Source: JADCRZ01 sp031399065 | Lineage (GTDB): Bacteria > Bacteroidota > Bacteroidia > Chitinophagales > Chitinophagaceae | Assembly: GCA_031399065.1 (NCBI GenBank) | Contig: JANNOM010000070.1 | Coordinates: 62,001 to 126,000 of the forward strand | Direction of reading: 5' to 3' | DNA length: 64,000 nt | In this document: piece by piece, positions 8,867 through 18,636 of the stretch | How the letters are laid out: each line of letters opens with the position of its first letter | Position numbering within the stretch: position 1 is the stretch's first letter | Notes under the pieces: model-generated | The model's input: the letters and a program-made list of their open reading frames with translations, nothing else | Database searches by the model: none | Told to the model about the DNA's origin: nothing | Translations under genes and position numbers: made by a program

Positions 8867-8905
8867 AAAAAAGTAACTTTCTCATACTTTGTATGAGAAA
8901 GTTAC
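8867..8905 (-). terminator. Rho-independent terminator of peptide gene C
   Basis: A perfect 15-bp inverted repeat (GTAACTTTCTCATAC, 8873-8887, and its complement, 8891-8905) with a 3-base loop. On the minus strand it is followed at once by six T. It begins 52 bases after the stop of the intact peptide gene, so that gene is probably a short monocistronic transcript. Confidence 0.85.
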
Positions 8906-8957
8906 GTCTCATGTATCGGTAGGACTCTCTGTCTGAGAAATCACAATACTATACTAA

Positions 8958-9293
8958 TTAAGCACCACCTTGACTGTCATTTCCACCTATACCAGTCAGT
9001 GATGTATTCCCAAGCGTGTCCCTTCCATTAACCTGTGTAACGCTTGAACCACTCCCTCCGCCGGTTGTATCGACTGATGAATTATCCGTAACTGTACAAG
9101 TTACACCAGTACCAGGTGAATTAGCGACACAAGTCCAATCTCCCCCAGATGTTAAAGTTTGGCGCAATGAACCGTTATTTGCATTATCCCTCTTATCAGA
9201 GATTTGGTTAGGCACAACTGCAGCAGTAACTGCAGAGGCGGCTACTAATACAAGTCCTAAAATGGACAGTTTTTTTAATGATGTTTTTTGCAT
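8958..9293 (-). CDS. Secreted two-cysteine peptide, copy C (intact)
   Basis: A 111-residue pre-peptide. Residues 1-26 are a Sec signal (MQKTSLKKLSILGLVLVAAS, then AVTA|AVV). The mature part of about 85 residues is small and polar: NNGSLRQ, then C-x10-C (TCVANSPGTGVTC), a Ser/Thr/Gly-rich stretch (DTTGGGSGSS), and a Gly-rich end (LTGIGGNDSQGGA). The same landmarks are kept in copy A. It resembles, in size and context, the NVEALA-type peptides of Bacteroidota, but the sequence is different and I do not recognise the family. It lies between the TlpA-phosphatase fusion and the propeller lipoprotein and has its own terminator. The two Cys could form one disulfide of 12 residues. Function unknown. 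Confidence 0.7.
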   Translation of the reverse strand: MQKTSLKKLSILGLVLVAASAVTAAVVPNQISDKRDNANNGSLRQTLTSGGDWTCVANSPGTGVTCTVTDNSSVDTTGGGSGSSVTQVNGRDTLGNTSLTGIGGNDSQGGA

Positions 9294-9483
9294 AAAAAAA
9301 ATTTAAGATGTTAAAAAATAAGAACAATGAATGGCCATTAAATTGTAACACTAAAGTATTATGCGGTACTGCATTTTCCTTGCAGTTGTAAGTTATTTAT
9401 TGTATAGGCGTATATTATAATAAAGCGCAACCGATTATGAAAAATGCTCAGTTTGTACTGAATGCACTTAAATATATACGGAT

Positions 9484-12105
9484 TCAATTTACAGATGTAG
9501 CCTTATCAGGACTATATTTTAGTAAAGTTTCTGACGGAAACAATAATGTTTTATTGCCATTTGTATTAACTCGGTAATAAGTTGAGCCTTCTACGAGTAG
9601 AGCCTCTGACTTACCCCTAGCATGTTCAGTATCTGTATTTATTACTTTTCCATTATAATGGGCACTTATAGAACCCTCTACGATGGTGTGCCCCGTAATT
9701 ATTTGGTTAACACCGAATCGTTGTAAAACATCATCGATTTGCTGCATAGAAGGTCTGAGATTAACTTCGGCATAGTAACCCCGGTACCAAAAAGGCGAGG
9801 TACTCGTACTGTTGATCTTCATCAGCGCCGAGTTAGAGGAATCTATATTTACAGAGGCGTAGTAAGGTCTCAGTAATTCATTTATTTCATCGACACTTAG
9901 ATTAGTTTGACTTACATCATCAGAAATACCTCCATGAACAAATAAAATATCGCCAACTTTTTCCATCACATTTTTAGTTCGAAGCCACCGGCCCAATTCG
10001 CTATTTTCTCCATATAGGCGAGGGAGTTTTATCTTCAACAAGTCCGCATTGCGCGAGTATTTCTGTTGTACATATCGGTGATTACCTCGTAAATTCATTA
10101 TCTCGTGATTGCCAAGGATATAATGTACATACCCTCCTGATATTTTGGCCTTTTCCTCCAACGAATAAATAAGCCATAAACATTCAGTTACCTGGTTTCC
10201 GCGGTCAAACATATCTCCAATAAGGATCAAATGACCATTGCTAAAAATCCAGTTAAATTTCTCGTCAATCACCCCGTTTGCCTGCAACAATTTACGGAAC
10301 ATATCAAAGTTGCCTTCTATATCCGACAAGGCTAAAAGCTTTTCAGGTTTTGCATAAACAGATTTTTCAGCCTTATGGCCATTCTTGAGGGAAACAGGGA
10401 AAGTTTGGTTGTATATGTCTGACTGAACCTGTAAAACGGTAGCCTGGTCCTTTAAGTGTTGGGAAGTGGTCACCGACGTACCAGCAATCGAATAGATGAC
10501 AGAAGAATCCCCATTGTGAAAAACATAGGGCCCATCCATTGTCAAGACTGCTTGATTCTGAATAAGTTCGAGGAGCCGCCCTCTCTCTTCATCGTTTAAA
10601 TCGGGAGCCTGCTTAGCATACAAAACTTTATTGAAAGGATTGATTATGTGAAGTGATGGGTATCCGGCAACTCCATATCTTTTTATAACTTCATGTGAAC
10701 TGCCTTTACCCCCCGTGTAAATATCTATATTATGACTATCGCCATTCTTTTTTTGAATTATATTTTTTAACCAGATATCTTTATTTTCATCAATTGAAAT
10801 ACTGACAAAAACGACATTAGAATCTCCTTTGAAATGCAATTTTACTTCGTTTAGAGCAGATTTCATTTCAACACACCCCACACAACCCGTATACCAAAAA
10901 TCAATAATTGCTACCTTCCCTTTCAATTTTTCTTGTGTAAATACCTGGCCATAAGCATCTTTAAGAGAAAAATCAGGTGCAACCCGTTTATTATGCCGGG
11001 TTCTTTGCTCGAGTTCAGATTTCCTGGTATATTCCTTATATTCAGGATACTTAGATTGAGAATAATAATCGGCTAAAATTTTTTCAATCTCAGGTGTGAA
11101 GCCTACCTTATAAAACGCACCCCGCGTATACCAAAAAATATAGGATAAAACAGCCTCGCGGATAATACCTTTATATTTCTTTTTAGCAGCGTTGTAAAAC
11201 ATCTCGTACTTTTCCCTGTCCAAAATTGAAGTGTCTGACTCTTTGAAGAACATTTTCTTCTCCCTATATACATCCAATATAATTTTATGGTACAAGTAAG
11301 CTGGATCGGTTACTAGAGGAGCTTCATACTGCAACCAATGAGCGGCAGGGCTATTAAACATTGAATCATACATAACAATAAGATCCGAATTACTTAATCC
11401 TGCCTGGTTGACAATTGGATCGTTCCCCTTTCTGCTCTGCTGAGGAGCCTGCCCCCTTAGTGTTAAAAAAGCCTGAATTCTTGCATCTTCGATCCAAGTA
11501 AATAAGTTTACTTTGATAGCGTTAAATGCAAAAGGAGATAGAAAGGATTTATAGCTTTCAACCAACGGAGTACAGCATCGTAACATTGTGTTCAAGTAAG
11601 AATCCCATATCATGAAATTTTTTACTGATTTAAAGCGTGGCCACAGTGTTAACTGACGGTGGTATTCAGGAAGTCCTGCGAGGCTGTCTTTAATTCGCTG
11701 AAGCAGGTAAATTAACTGACATTTGTCTGCACCTCTTCCTGTAAAAGTCATATTATTACCCTCATATTCGATGCGAACGCTGTCCCCAGGTTCCAATACT
11801 AATGAGAAAACAGATCGGTATCCTAAAAAATTTCCCCGAACATATATAGGAATTGATGTGTGCCATTTCCATTTTGGGATATTATTAGTATCGCTCTGAT
11901 AAAATTTTTTTGTTTCCTCTTCTTGATATCCTATTTTTATAGATGGATGGGGACCGGAAACAATCTCAACATTACCATTTTCACTTAACTTAGCTAAACC
12001 TGCTCCTTCAAGAATGATTTTACCATCATGTTTTATGGATTCCATCTGCGCTTTTACCGTACCGATACATACAACTAGTAGAATTAACGTTATTATTGCT
12101 TTCAC
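9484..12105 (-). CDS. Secreted TlpA-like thioredoxin / metallophosphatase fusion
   Basis: An 873-residue exported protein (signal MKAIITLILLVVCIGTVKAQ, GTG start at 12105). Residues 30-365 form a beta-rich then helical N-domain; 375-520 a TlpA/AhpC-type thioredoxin with FWYTGCVGC (CxxC at 408-411) and cis-Pro in GYPS (482-485); 585-860 a calcineurin-like phosphatase with SDIEGN (594-599), GDMFDRG (630-636), GNHE (665-668), VHGG and ITGHT. The first phosphatase motif has Glu where DxH is usual. Coupling a disulfide reductase to a phosphatase in one chain is unusual. The gene follows susD by about 225 bp on the same strand and precedes the two-Cys peptide genes, which are plausible thiol substrates. 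A shortened paralogue lies at 3962-5980. Confidence 0.85.
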   Translation of the reverse strand: MKAIITLILLVVCIGTVKAQMESIKHDGKIILEGAGLAKLSENGNVEIVSGPHPSIKIGYQEEETKKFYQSDTNNIPKWKWHTSIPIYVRGNFLGYRSVFSLVLEPGDSVRIEYEGNNMTFTGRGADKCQLIYLLQRIKDSLAGLPEYHRQLTLWPRFKSVKNFMIWDSYLNTMLRCCTPLVESYKSFLSPFAFNAIKVNLFTWIEDARIQAFLTLRGQAPQQSRKGNDPIVNQAGLSNSDLIVMYDSMFNSPAAHWLQYEAPLVTDPAYLYHKIILDVYREKKMFFKESDTSILDREKYEMFYNAAKKKYKGIIREAVLSYIFWYTRGAFYKVGFTPEIEKILADYYSQSKYPEYKEYTRKSELEQRTRHNKRVAPDFSLKDAYGQVFTQEKLKGKVAIIDFWYTGCVGCVEMKSALNEVKLHFKGDSNVVFVSISIDENKDIWLKNIIQKKNGDSHNIDIYTGGKGSSHEVIKRYGVAGYPSLHIINPFNKVLYAKQAPDLNDEERGRLLELIQNQAVLTMDGPYVFHNGDSSVIYSIAGTSVTTSQHLKDQATVLQVQSDIYNQTFPVSLKNGHKAEKSVYAKPEKLLALSDIEGNFDMFRKLLQANGVIDEKFNWIFSNGHLILIGDMFDRGNQVTECLWLIYSLEEKAKISGGYVHYILGNHEIMNLRGNHRYVQQKYSRNADLLKIKLPRLYGENSELGRWLRTKNVMEKVGDILFVHGGISDDVSQTNLSVDEINELLRPYYASVNIDSSNSALMKINSTSTSPFWYRGYYAEVNLRPSMQQIDDVLQRFGVNQIITGHTIVEGSISAHYNGKVINTDTEHARGKSEALLVEGSTYYRVNTNGNKTLLFPSETLLKYSPDKATSVN

Positions 12106-12330
12106 GTGTCTTATGATTATAATTAATTGCTGATGACTAACTCAGTTATGTTTTTTGTACCCTTCTACTTAAAATGCTATTTATCCTGCTGGCATAACTA
12201 TGGTAAATTGTAATGTCGGACTTGCTGGAATCAATACGGAAAGTTTGTAGTTTGATGCCTTCTTCACATTGAAATCAGTCGCAGGTACCTGTTATTGAAC
12301 TACACAAAAGGCTATATGTGCTGGTAAAAA

Positions 12331-13800
12331 TTAATATCCTGGATTTTGTGAAAGACCCGCAAGCTTTACATCCCAAACAGGAATAGGTGCTACAGCCATT
12401 TTACTATAAAATGGTAAACTGATTGCATTAGGAAAAACCGCGTCAACTCCTCTTTGCACACTCATTTTCATGCGTTGAAGGTCAAACATTCTAATCCCTT
12501 CAAAGCACAGCTCTTTGCGTCTTTCCTTATAGATTGAATCTAATAAGGCAGCCCCAGTTGCAGACAATTTACCCACAGAAGGATTAGCCCTTTGACGAAC
12601 GGAATCCAAAAAACTCCTGGCTGTGACTTCATCTCCCAGCTTCGCAGCACACTCAGAGACAGTCAAAAACATTTCTGAAGATCGAATCATTGAAGGGTAA
12701 TAGGCACTGGCCGGCGATAAGGGCTGTGGCGATACTTCGGGTGCCGCTCCAGTCGGAAACTTGGTAACATTTCCATTTGTCACCCAAAACTTACGTACAT
12801 CATCTCGATTTTCGGTTAATAATGTAACTATATCATTGGTTGGCATGTAATTTAACGGCGAGACAAAAAATCTACCCAAAAAATTACTTAGATTCCCAGA
12901 GATATTAATTGGCACCAATCGATACATAACTTCTGTCTGAGATGGTAATCTATTCCTAAAGAGAGCACTGGGATACCCTCCAGTTATCTTCAAAAGTGGG
13001 AACCGCAGACAAATTTCAGCAGCAAGGCTTTTGGCATTAGTATAATCTCCCTTGAACAAATAAGTTCTTGCTAAAAAAGCCTTAGCAGCCGCACTGTTCA
13101 TATACCTGGTATCAGTTACCTCAGAAGGTAACAACTGAATGGCGTCATCAAGATCGGCAATTATATTGTCATAGACTTTTGAAACAGTTTGTCGGCTATA
13201 TGGTTTTGATATGTCTGACGTATTAATATAAGGAATGCCGGGGTGTGACGCATCATCAGTGAACTTGTAGCTCTGAGCGAATATATTAACGAGCTTAATA
13301 TGTACCATTGCTCTTATGGCATAAGCCTGTCCCTTTATATTGTCTGCTTTGGAAGAATTCTCACTACGGTACTTTTCAATGTCTTCGATTACGAAGCTAC
13401 ACGCTCTTATTATTTGGTAGCCATTTGTCCAACTACTATTCATGGACATTGACAAAGAACTCGGTATAAACTCAAGCAAGTCCTCCGCCTGTTGAGACCA
13501 TGCATAATGAGGTAATAATAATTGCGACGAAGTGGCGGAAGCCGGTTTTAAATTGTCGGCCACAAGATCAGGATATGATGCCGTGTACCCATGCTCATAT
13601 ATTCCATTAATCAAGATATATATTCCGTTTAAAAAGTGTTCCATCGTAGTTAGGTCCTTTACATAATTTTGCCGGTAAAGTTGACCTGTGTTTTCAACCT
13701 CAAGGAAGTCCTTTTTACACGAGGTATGACCGAGTGCCATACAAGCGATTAAGCAATACCCTGTACGAATAATAATTGTTCTAATCTTTAAATAACTCAT
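12331..13800 (-). CDS. susD: SusD/RagB-family outer-membrane lipoprotein
   Basis: A 489-residue lipoprotein (lipobox GHTSC near residue 28) of the SusD family: N-terminal KKDFLEVENTGQLYRQNY, TPR-type helices with KGQAYAIRAMVHIKLVNIFA and KAFLARTYLFKGDYTNAKSLA, and the family C-terminus IYKERRKELCFEGIRMFDLQRMK. SusD proteins cap the SusC channel and bind the imported ligand at the cell surface. The gene starts 34 bases after susC. The ligand cannot be read from sequence; with no glycosidase nearby, a peptide or other non-glycan ligand is possible. Confidence 0.93.
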   Translation of the reverse strand: MSYLKIRTIIIRTGYCLIACMALGHTSCKKDFLEVENTGQLYRQNYVKDLTTMEHFLNGIYILINGIYEHGYTASYPDLVADNLKPASATSSQLLLPHYAWSQQAEDLLEFIPSSLSMSMNSSWTNGYQIIRACSFVIEDIEKYRSENSSKADNIKGQAYAIRAMVHIKLVNIFAQSYKFTDDASHPGIPYINTSDISKPYSRQTVSKVYDNIIADLDDAIQLLPSEVTDTRYMNSAAAKAFLARTYLFKGDYTNAKSLAAEICLRFPLLKITGGYPSALFRNRLPSQTEVMYRLVPINISGNLSNFLGRFFVSPLNYMPTNDIVTLLTENRDDVRKFWVTNGNVTKFPTGAAPEVSPQPLSPASAYYPSMIRSSEMFLTVSECAAKLGDEVTARSFLDSVRQRANPSVGKLSATGAALLDSIYKERRKELCFEGIRMFDLQRMKMSVQRGVDAVFPNAISLPFYSKMAVAPIPVWDVKLAGLSQNPGY

Positions 13801-13833
13801 AAAAATATTATTTGTAATTATACTTGCGTACGT

Positions 13834-16800
13834 TTAAAAACCGACTTTAAGACCTATTGTAAAAGATCTTTGTTGCGGATAAAGAAAATTACCTACTCCA
13901 AATACATTCATGTTTTCAGGATCCTGTCCTGAATATTTAGTCCATGTCATCAAATTTTGTCCTTGTATGTATAATTCCAGCGACATTAATCTCATCCTGC
14001 TAAATATACTTTTGGGGAAATTATAAGACAATGACACATTGGATAATCTTATAAAATCACCGTCATATAGGTACCGTGTAGAAGACTCGGTCCCCCTATC
14101 GCGGATAGCTGAGCCTGGTGGTAAACCATTTAATAGTCTCCTGGGATTGCTTGCTATATCACCAGGTTTTTGCCATCTATCAAAAGCCGCTTTACTTTGA
14201 TTCACGTAGGGATTACCTCCATCATTTTGCAATATATTTCCTACATATAAAATCTGAAATCCATATTGGTAATATAACATGGCAGATAGCTCAAACCCTT
14301 TATAAGAAAAAGTATTGGTGATAGCTCCAAAACCATCAGGTTGAATTTTCCCAGTAATATCCGGCTTAGAAGCATTGTAATCTTCGCTTGGCTTACCTGT
14401 TGAGTCCATCCACATTGGTGCCCCATTTGTTGAATTTACCCCAGCCCAACGTTTTAAATAGAATGAATTATAGGCATAGCCTACTTTATTTACTGCGTTC
14501 CCTACTCTCCTTTCAGGAAAAAAAGACTTCGTCAAAGTATTCTCGTTCTTACTCCAATTGGCATTTACCTTCCAGCTAAAGTTTCTGATGCGAACTATTT
14601 CAACAGACAAAGACAATTCTATTCCCTTATTTCTTAAGTCGCCGATATTGTCGGTAATGGAGAAAAAACCCGTGGCACCAGGGAGTGTTACACCAGAAGC
14701 AATCAGGTTGGACGTTTTCCGATTATAAACGTCAGCTATAATCCGTAATCTCTCGTTAAAGAGACTAACTTCTATTCCTGCATCCCAAGTAAAGGTTCGC
14801 TCCCATTGAATGTCAGGGTTGCCAGGTTTACCCCTATCAGGAAAAACAGCAACATTATTGAGATAGCTGACCAACGTAAGCGCATCGAACTGAATAGTAT
14901 TTAATATGGCAGCGGAACTGCCGGCAGTCCCAATACTACCTCTAAATTTTAACTGGTCTACCCATTTTTTATTAAGCCTTTTCATAAACGGTTCCTCGGA
15001 AACAACCCACCCGCCTCCTACGGACCAGTAGGTTCCAAATCTTTTATTGTCACCAAAAACAGACGACCCGTCAGAACGAATATTTCCGGATAAAAGGTAT
15101 TTATTGCGAAAGTCATAATTTGCCTGGCCGAAATAAGAAAGCAAGGTCTGTTTGTCGTCGCCGCCTAGCGAGGTTGTCCCGGCAAGAACTTGTGTGCTTG
15201 TTGGGTTACTTGACAAACCTCTCCTCTCAATTAAATTATGCTTTCTCGTGAGTATCTGTGCTTCTTGCCCAACAAGTAGGTTAACACTATGACTCTTATT
15301 AAATGCTCTGTTAAATCGTAATATGTTATTACTTATAATATTGGCGTTTCTTACCATAACATCAGTTATTTTACCAATACCGGAAACAGTCTCTGCAGAT
15401 ATAACTAACAGAGGATCTACTTTTTGCTTTGCTTCATTGGCAATAAAATCAACACCAATGGTTGAAGTAAAAGTGAAATGCTTCAAAAAAATCATTTCCC
15501 CATATATCCTACTCAAACCACGATAAGAAGTATTACGATTGATATTTAACTCCACCTCCGCCAGAGGGTTGGCACGAAGGCCGTTACCGGAAGAGCCAAA
15601 TCCCCAACCGTAATTATAAATAAATTTACCATTAGCATCTCGAATAGAATTTAATGGTGATAACGATAATACACCTCCTGCTTCTGCACCGCTACTATAG
15701 TTTTGAATATTATATGATAAAGTTGTATTTAGACCAACCTTGAGAAACGATGCAGGTCTGTTTTCATAATTAAAACGAATCGATTTCCTGTCGAAGCCAG
15801 TCTTTTTTACTACGCCGTCTTGCTTGATCCATTCTAAATTTATATAAAAATTGCTTTTTTCATTTCCGCCAGACATAGATATCTCGTTTACCACTGTAAC
15901 CGCTGCATTGTTGTACAATTTGCTGCTCCAATCAGAGGCGGGATAAAAACTAGTATCCCCAGGCAACGAAACCTGATATGGAAATTTACTGATTAGGTCG
16001 GATTTGATTTGACTATCTTTTATTCCGGGAATCGAATTTCTATACGCTTCGTATACAAGTTCAAGATACTGATCCTTGTTCAGTACTTCTATTTCTTTTA
16101 GCCGTTCAGAAACATCAGTTTGGTGACGAAAATTAAACATTGTTCTCCCTGCTTTTCCTTTTTTTGTTGTGACTAATATTACCCCATTGCTTGCTTTTGA
16201 GCCATATAATGAGATTGCTGCCGCATCCTTAAGTATGGAAATTGATTCGATATCAGATGGATTTAACTGTGCTATTGGGTTGCTTGCCGATGGTCCGGAA
16301 CTCGAGCCAGAAACCTCTAAAGGATCTTGAGTAACAGGTACGCCATCAACTACTATCAGTGGATTTCTATATGTTTCGCCAGAGATAGGTTGCCCACCTG
16401 TTGCTATACCCCTTAATACAAAATTGCTTAAGCCACCGCCTGGTTGACCGGAACCGCTCGTCACCAATAACCCCGGCACCAATCCCTGCAAACTCCTATC
16501 AAAACTCCTATTCGGCAAATTCTGTATCTGCTCCCCCTTCACCACCGTTACCGCCCCCGTATTCGCCCGCTGCGTCGTAGTCCCATAAGCCACCACCACC
16601 GTCTCATCCAACTCATTCACCCGGTCCTTCAACACCACCGTCACCCCTTCCCCACTCTTCCACTTCACTTCCTGCTGCTCATGACTCACCCCGCTTATCA
16701 CTAACGTCGCATTCCCCTCAACCCCATCTATCTCGAACTCCCCCTTATCATTAGTAACTACCATTTTACGGCTTCCCTTAACAGATACGGATATTCCTGA

Positions 16801-17268
16801 TAAAGGCTCCCCCTTTTCATTAGTCACTCTCCCTTTTACATTTCCAGGGTCGCCCCAACTAGCAGGTTGAACCACCAGAGGCTGAAGTGTCCGTACAATC
16901 ACATACTGATCCTTAATAACGTAAGACAATACCTGTCCCTTAAACAACGTTAAAAGCGCCTCTTCCAAAGGCACTTTATTCAGTTCCAATGTAACAGGTT
17001 TAGACAATTCCAGCAACTCATCATGCCAGATAAATTTGACATCTGTCTGTTGCTCAATAGCATCCGTTACTTTTTTAAACGGTGTTTTGTTGGCTGAAAT
17101 AGTTACCAGTTGCGAGTAAGTAGCCGCACTGGCCTGGAGACAAAGGAATGTAACAATTAGAGTTGTTAACTTAAAGATCCTGGTCAGTTTCTTCAATTGC
17201 AAAATACTTCGCTTGTTAGGGGCATACGGAAGCAAATTGCAAAGATCAGTTGATTGATACTTTTGCAT
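13834..17268 (-). CDS. susC: SusC/RagA-family TonB-dependent transporter with STN domain
   Basis: A 1144-residue outer-membrane transporter. After a signal peptide comes an STN (secretin/TonB N-terminal) domain at about 50-125, which talks to the FecR anti-sigma factor, a carboxypeptidase-regulatory-like domain at about 143-215 (GRVTNEKGEPLSGISVSVKG), a plug with ETVVVAYGTTTQRANTGAV and the LRGIATGG region, then the beta-barrel ending in a Phe (RSFTIGLKVGF). Together with susD, fecR and the sigma gene it forms a complete FecIR-controlled uptake module. The part encoding the regulatory-like domain and plug start (about 16445-16745) uses G-ending codons far more than the flanks, hinting at recombination with another susC. 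Confidence 0.95.
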   Translation of the reverse strand: MQKYQSTDLCNLLPYAPNKRSILQLKKLTRIFKLTTLIVTFLCLQASAATYSQLVTISANKTPFKKVTDAIEQQTDVKFIWHDELLELSKPVTLELNKVPLEEALLTLFKGQVLSYVIKDQYVIVRTLQPLVVQPASWGDPGNVKGRVTNEKGEPLSGISVSVKGSRKMVVTNDKGEFEIDGVEGNATLVISGVSHEQQEVKWKSGEGVTVVLKDRVNELDETVVVAYGTTTQRANTGAVTVVKGEQIQNLPNRSFDRSLQGLVPGLLVTSGSGQPGGGLSNFVLRGIATGGQPISGETYRNPLIVVDGVPVTQDPLEVSGSSSGPSASNPIAQLNPSDIESISILKDAAAISLYGSKASNGVILVTTKKGKAGRTMFNFRHQTDVSERLKEIEVLNKDQYLELVYEAYRNSIPGIKDSQIKSDLISKFPYQVSLPGDTSFYPASDWSSKLYNNAAVTVVNEISMSGGNEKSNFYINLEWIKQDGVVKKTGFDRKSIRFNYENRPASFLKVGLNTTLSYNIQNYSSGAEAGGVLSLSPLNSIRDANGKFIYNYGWGFGSSGNGLRANPLAEVELNINRNTSYRGLSRIYGEMIFLKHFTFTSTIGVDFIANEAKQKVDPLLVISAETVSGIGKITDVMVRNANIISNNILRFNRAFNKSHSVNLLVGQEAQILTRKHNLIERRGLSSNPTSTQVLAGTTSLGGDDKQTLLSYFGQANYDFRNKYLLSGNIRSDGSSVFGDNKRFGTYWSVGGGWVVSEEPFMKRLNKKWVDQLKFRGSIGTAGSSAAILNTIQFDALTLVSYLNNVAVFPDRGKPGNPDIQWERTFTWDAGIEVSLFNERLRIIADVYNRKTSNLIASGVTLPGATGFFSITDNIGDLRNKGIELSLSVEIVRIRNFSWKVNANWSKNENTLTKSFFPERRVGNAVNKVGYAYNSFYLKRWAGVNSTNGAPMWMDSTGKPSEDYNASKPDITGKIQPDGFGAITNTFSYKGFELSAMLYYQYGFQILYVGNILQNDGGNPYVNQSKAAFDRWQKPGDIASNPRRLLNGLPPGSAIRDRGTESSTRYLYDGDFIRLSNVSLSYNFPKSIFSRMRLMSLELYIQGQNLMTWTKYSGQDPENMNVFGVGNFLYPQQRSFTIGLKVGF

Positions 17269-17442
17269 GGGTGTTTGGTGATTGAATAATTACTGCTAAA
17301 TTTTAATTTCCGGGTTAACTTTTTACTCCTGCTATAAGAAGGAGATCGCGCTTAGTTTAAATTATTACATACAAGCAAAAGAATCGTTTGGATAGCGTTT
17401 AATGGTTCAATAACCATAGATGATAGTTGCCGGTGTCTGGGT

Positions 17443-18636
17443 TTAGGGTTCTTTGTGTTTTGTTACCGTTATCTTTTTTCCTTCAATCAAAAAATCTACT
17501 TTATTGGTCAGGGATAATAGCTGCAAAATTTTACTGATATTTTCACTGCGTTTAATGCTGGCATAAAAGCCGCCACTTATTACGTCCTTATATTCCACTT
17601 CTACATCATACCAGCGACTCAACTGACGCATGATATCATTGATACTCGCTTTTTCAAAACTAAATTCACCGTTCTTCCAGGCTACTGTCTTTTTAAGATC
17701 AGCTGCTTCATTTATACTGAAATGAGCATCCTTAAGTCTTATGACTGCTTCATCGCCGGGAGTTAATAGTCCACTTCCCTTTTTACTATTCACTTTCAAA
17801 CTACCTTCCAGTAAGGTAGTCTTCAATACAGGCTCGTCTTTGTAGGCGTTGATATTAAAACTTGTCCCCAATACTTGGATGTCTGCTTCTTCGGCATCCA
17901 CGTAGAAAGGTATGAAACTGTTTTTTGCAACTTCTAAATAAACCTCACCTGTAACGCTTACCCGACGTTCATTACCTGAAAATTGAGTAGGATATTTAAT
18001 AGAAGAAGCAGCGTTTAACCACACTTTTGTACCATCAGGAAGGGTTATACGATATTGTCCTCCACGCGGTGTGCTCATAGTATTATAAAGAACTGTGTTT
18101 TCCGATTCGCCAGAGACGTTGTAAGCCAGTTGCCCGTCGGCCAGCTTCACTACCTGGGTGCCACCCTGTTGCGTAAGCGTTCCGTTTGCGGCACTGTCCA
18201 GTAAAAGCTGGCTGCCATCGGAAAGCGTGAGTATTGCCCTGTCCCCACCTGGTGCTACATCCTGACTGGCAACTGAATCAGTATGCTTTTCCGCTTTATT
18301 GGGACCGTAACCGAACAACCAGCCAACTGTTACACACCCTAATAGTATAATAATGGAAGCGGCTATGCGAAAGAAGGGCCTGTTGAAAAAGGCTGTACGG
18401 CCTGGTAAAAGCAGCTTCTCGGTATATTCCCGCCGGTAATCCTCATTCTTTAATATCTTTTTCATTGCATCAACATCCCTTGCATTTGCAAGCCTTTCAA
18501 TTCCAAACTCTTCCACATATTTGCGAAGATGTTCATTCTGCTTTAACCACTCATCTAGCTCCACTCGCTCTGATGAGGTTAAGGTTTCTTGTAAATCTTT
18601 AAAAATAAGATCCGTAATTCTTTGGTTATTTACCAC
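17443..18636 (-). CDS. FecR-family anti-sigma factor
   Basis: A 397-residue inner-membrane regulator: cytoplasmic N-terminal sigma-binding region (about 1-85), one membrane span at about 88-110 (FFRIAASIIILLGCVTVGWL), a periplasmic FecR domain with STPRGGQYRITLPDGTKVWL and VTGEVYLEVAK, and a C-terminal DUF4974 domain (FSFEKASINDIMRQLSRWYD). It should hold the ECF sigma factor at 18864-19469 until the SusC STN domain signals ligand uptake. The start is a GTG. It sits between the sigma gene and susC, the usual order. Confidence 0.93.
   Translation of the reverse strand: MVNNQRITDLIFKDLQETLTSSERVELDEWLKQNEHLRKYVEEFGIERLANARDVDAMKKILKNEDYRREYTEKLLLPGRTAFFNRPFFRIAASIIILLGCVTVGWLFGYGPNKAEKHTDSVASQDVAPGGDRAILTLSDGSQLLLDSAANGTLTQQGGTQVVKLADGQLAYNVSGESENTVLYNTMSTPRGGQYRITLPDGTKVWLNAASSIKYPTQFSGNERRVSVTGEVYLEVAKNSFIPFYVDAEEADIQVLGTSFNINAYKDEPVLKTTLLEGSLKVNSKKGSGLLTPGDEAVIRLKDAHFSINEAADLKKTVAWKNGEFSFEKASINDIMRQLSRWYDVEVEYKDVISGGFYASIKRSENISKILQLLSLTNKVDFLIEGKKITVTKHKEP

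Noticed and set aside
9330..9339. AATGGCCATT palindrome upstream of peptide gene C as an operator
   Set aside because: A single 10-bp palindrome without a second copy or recognised regulator; it can arise by chance in AT-rich DNA.
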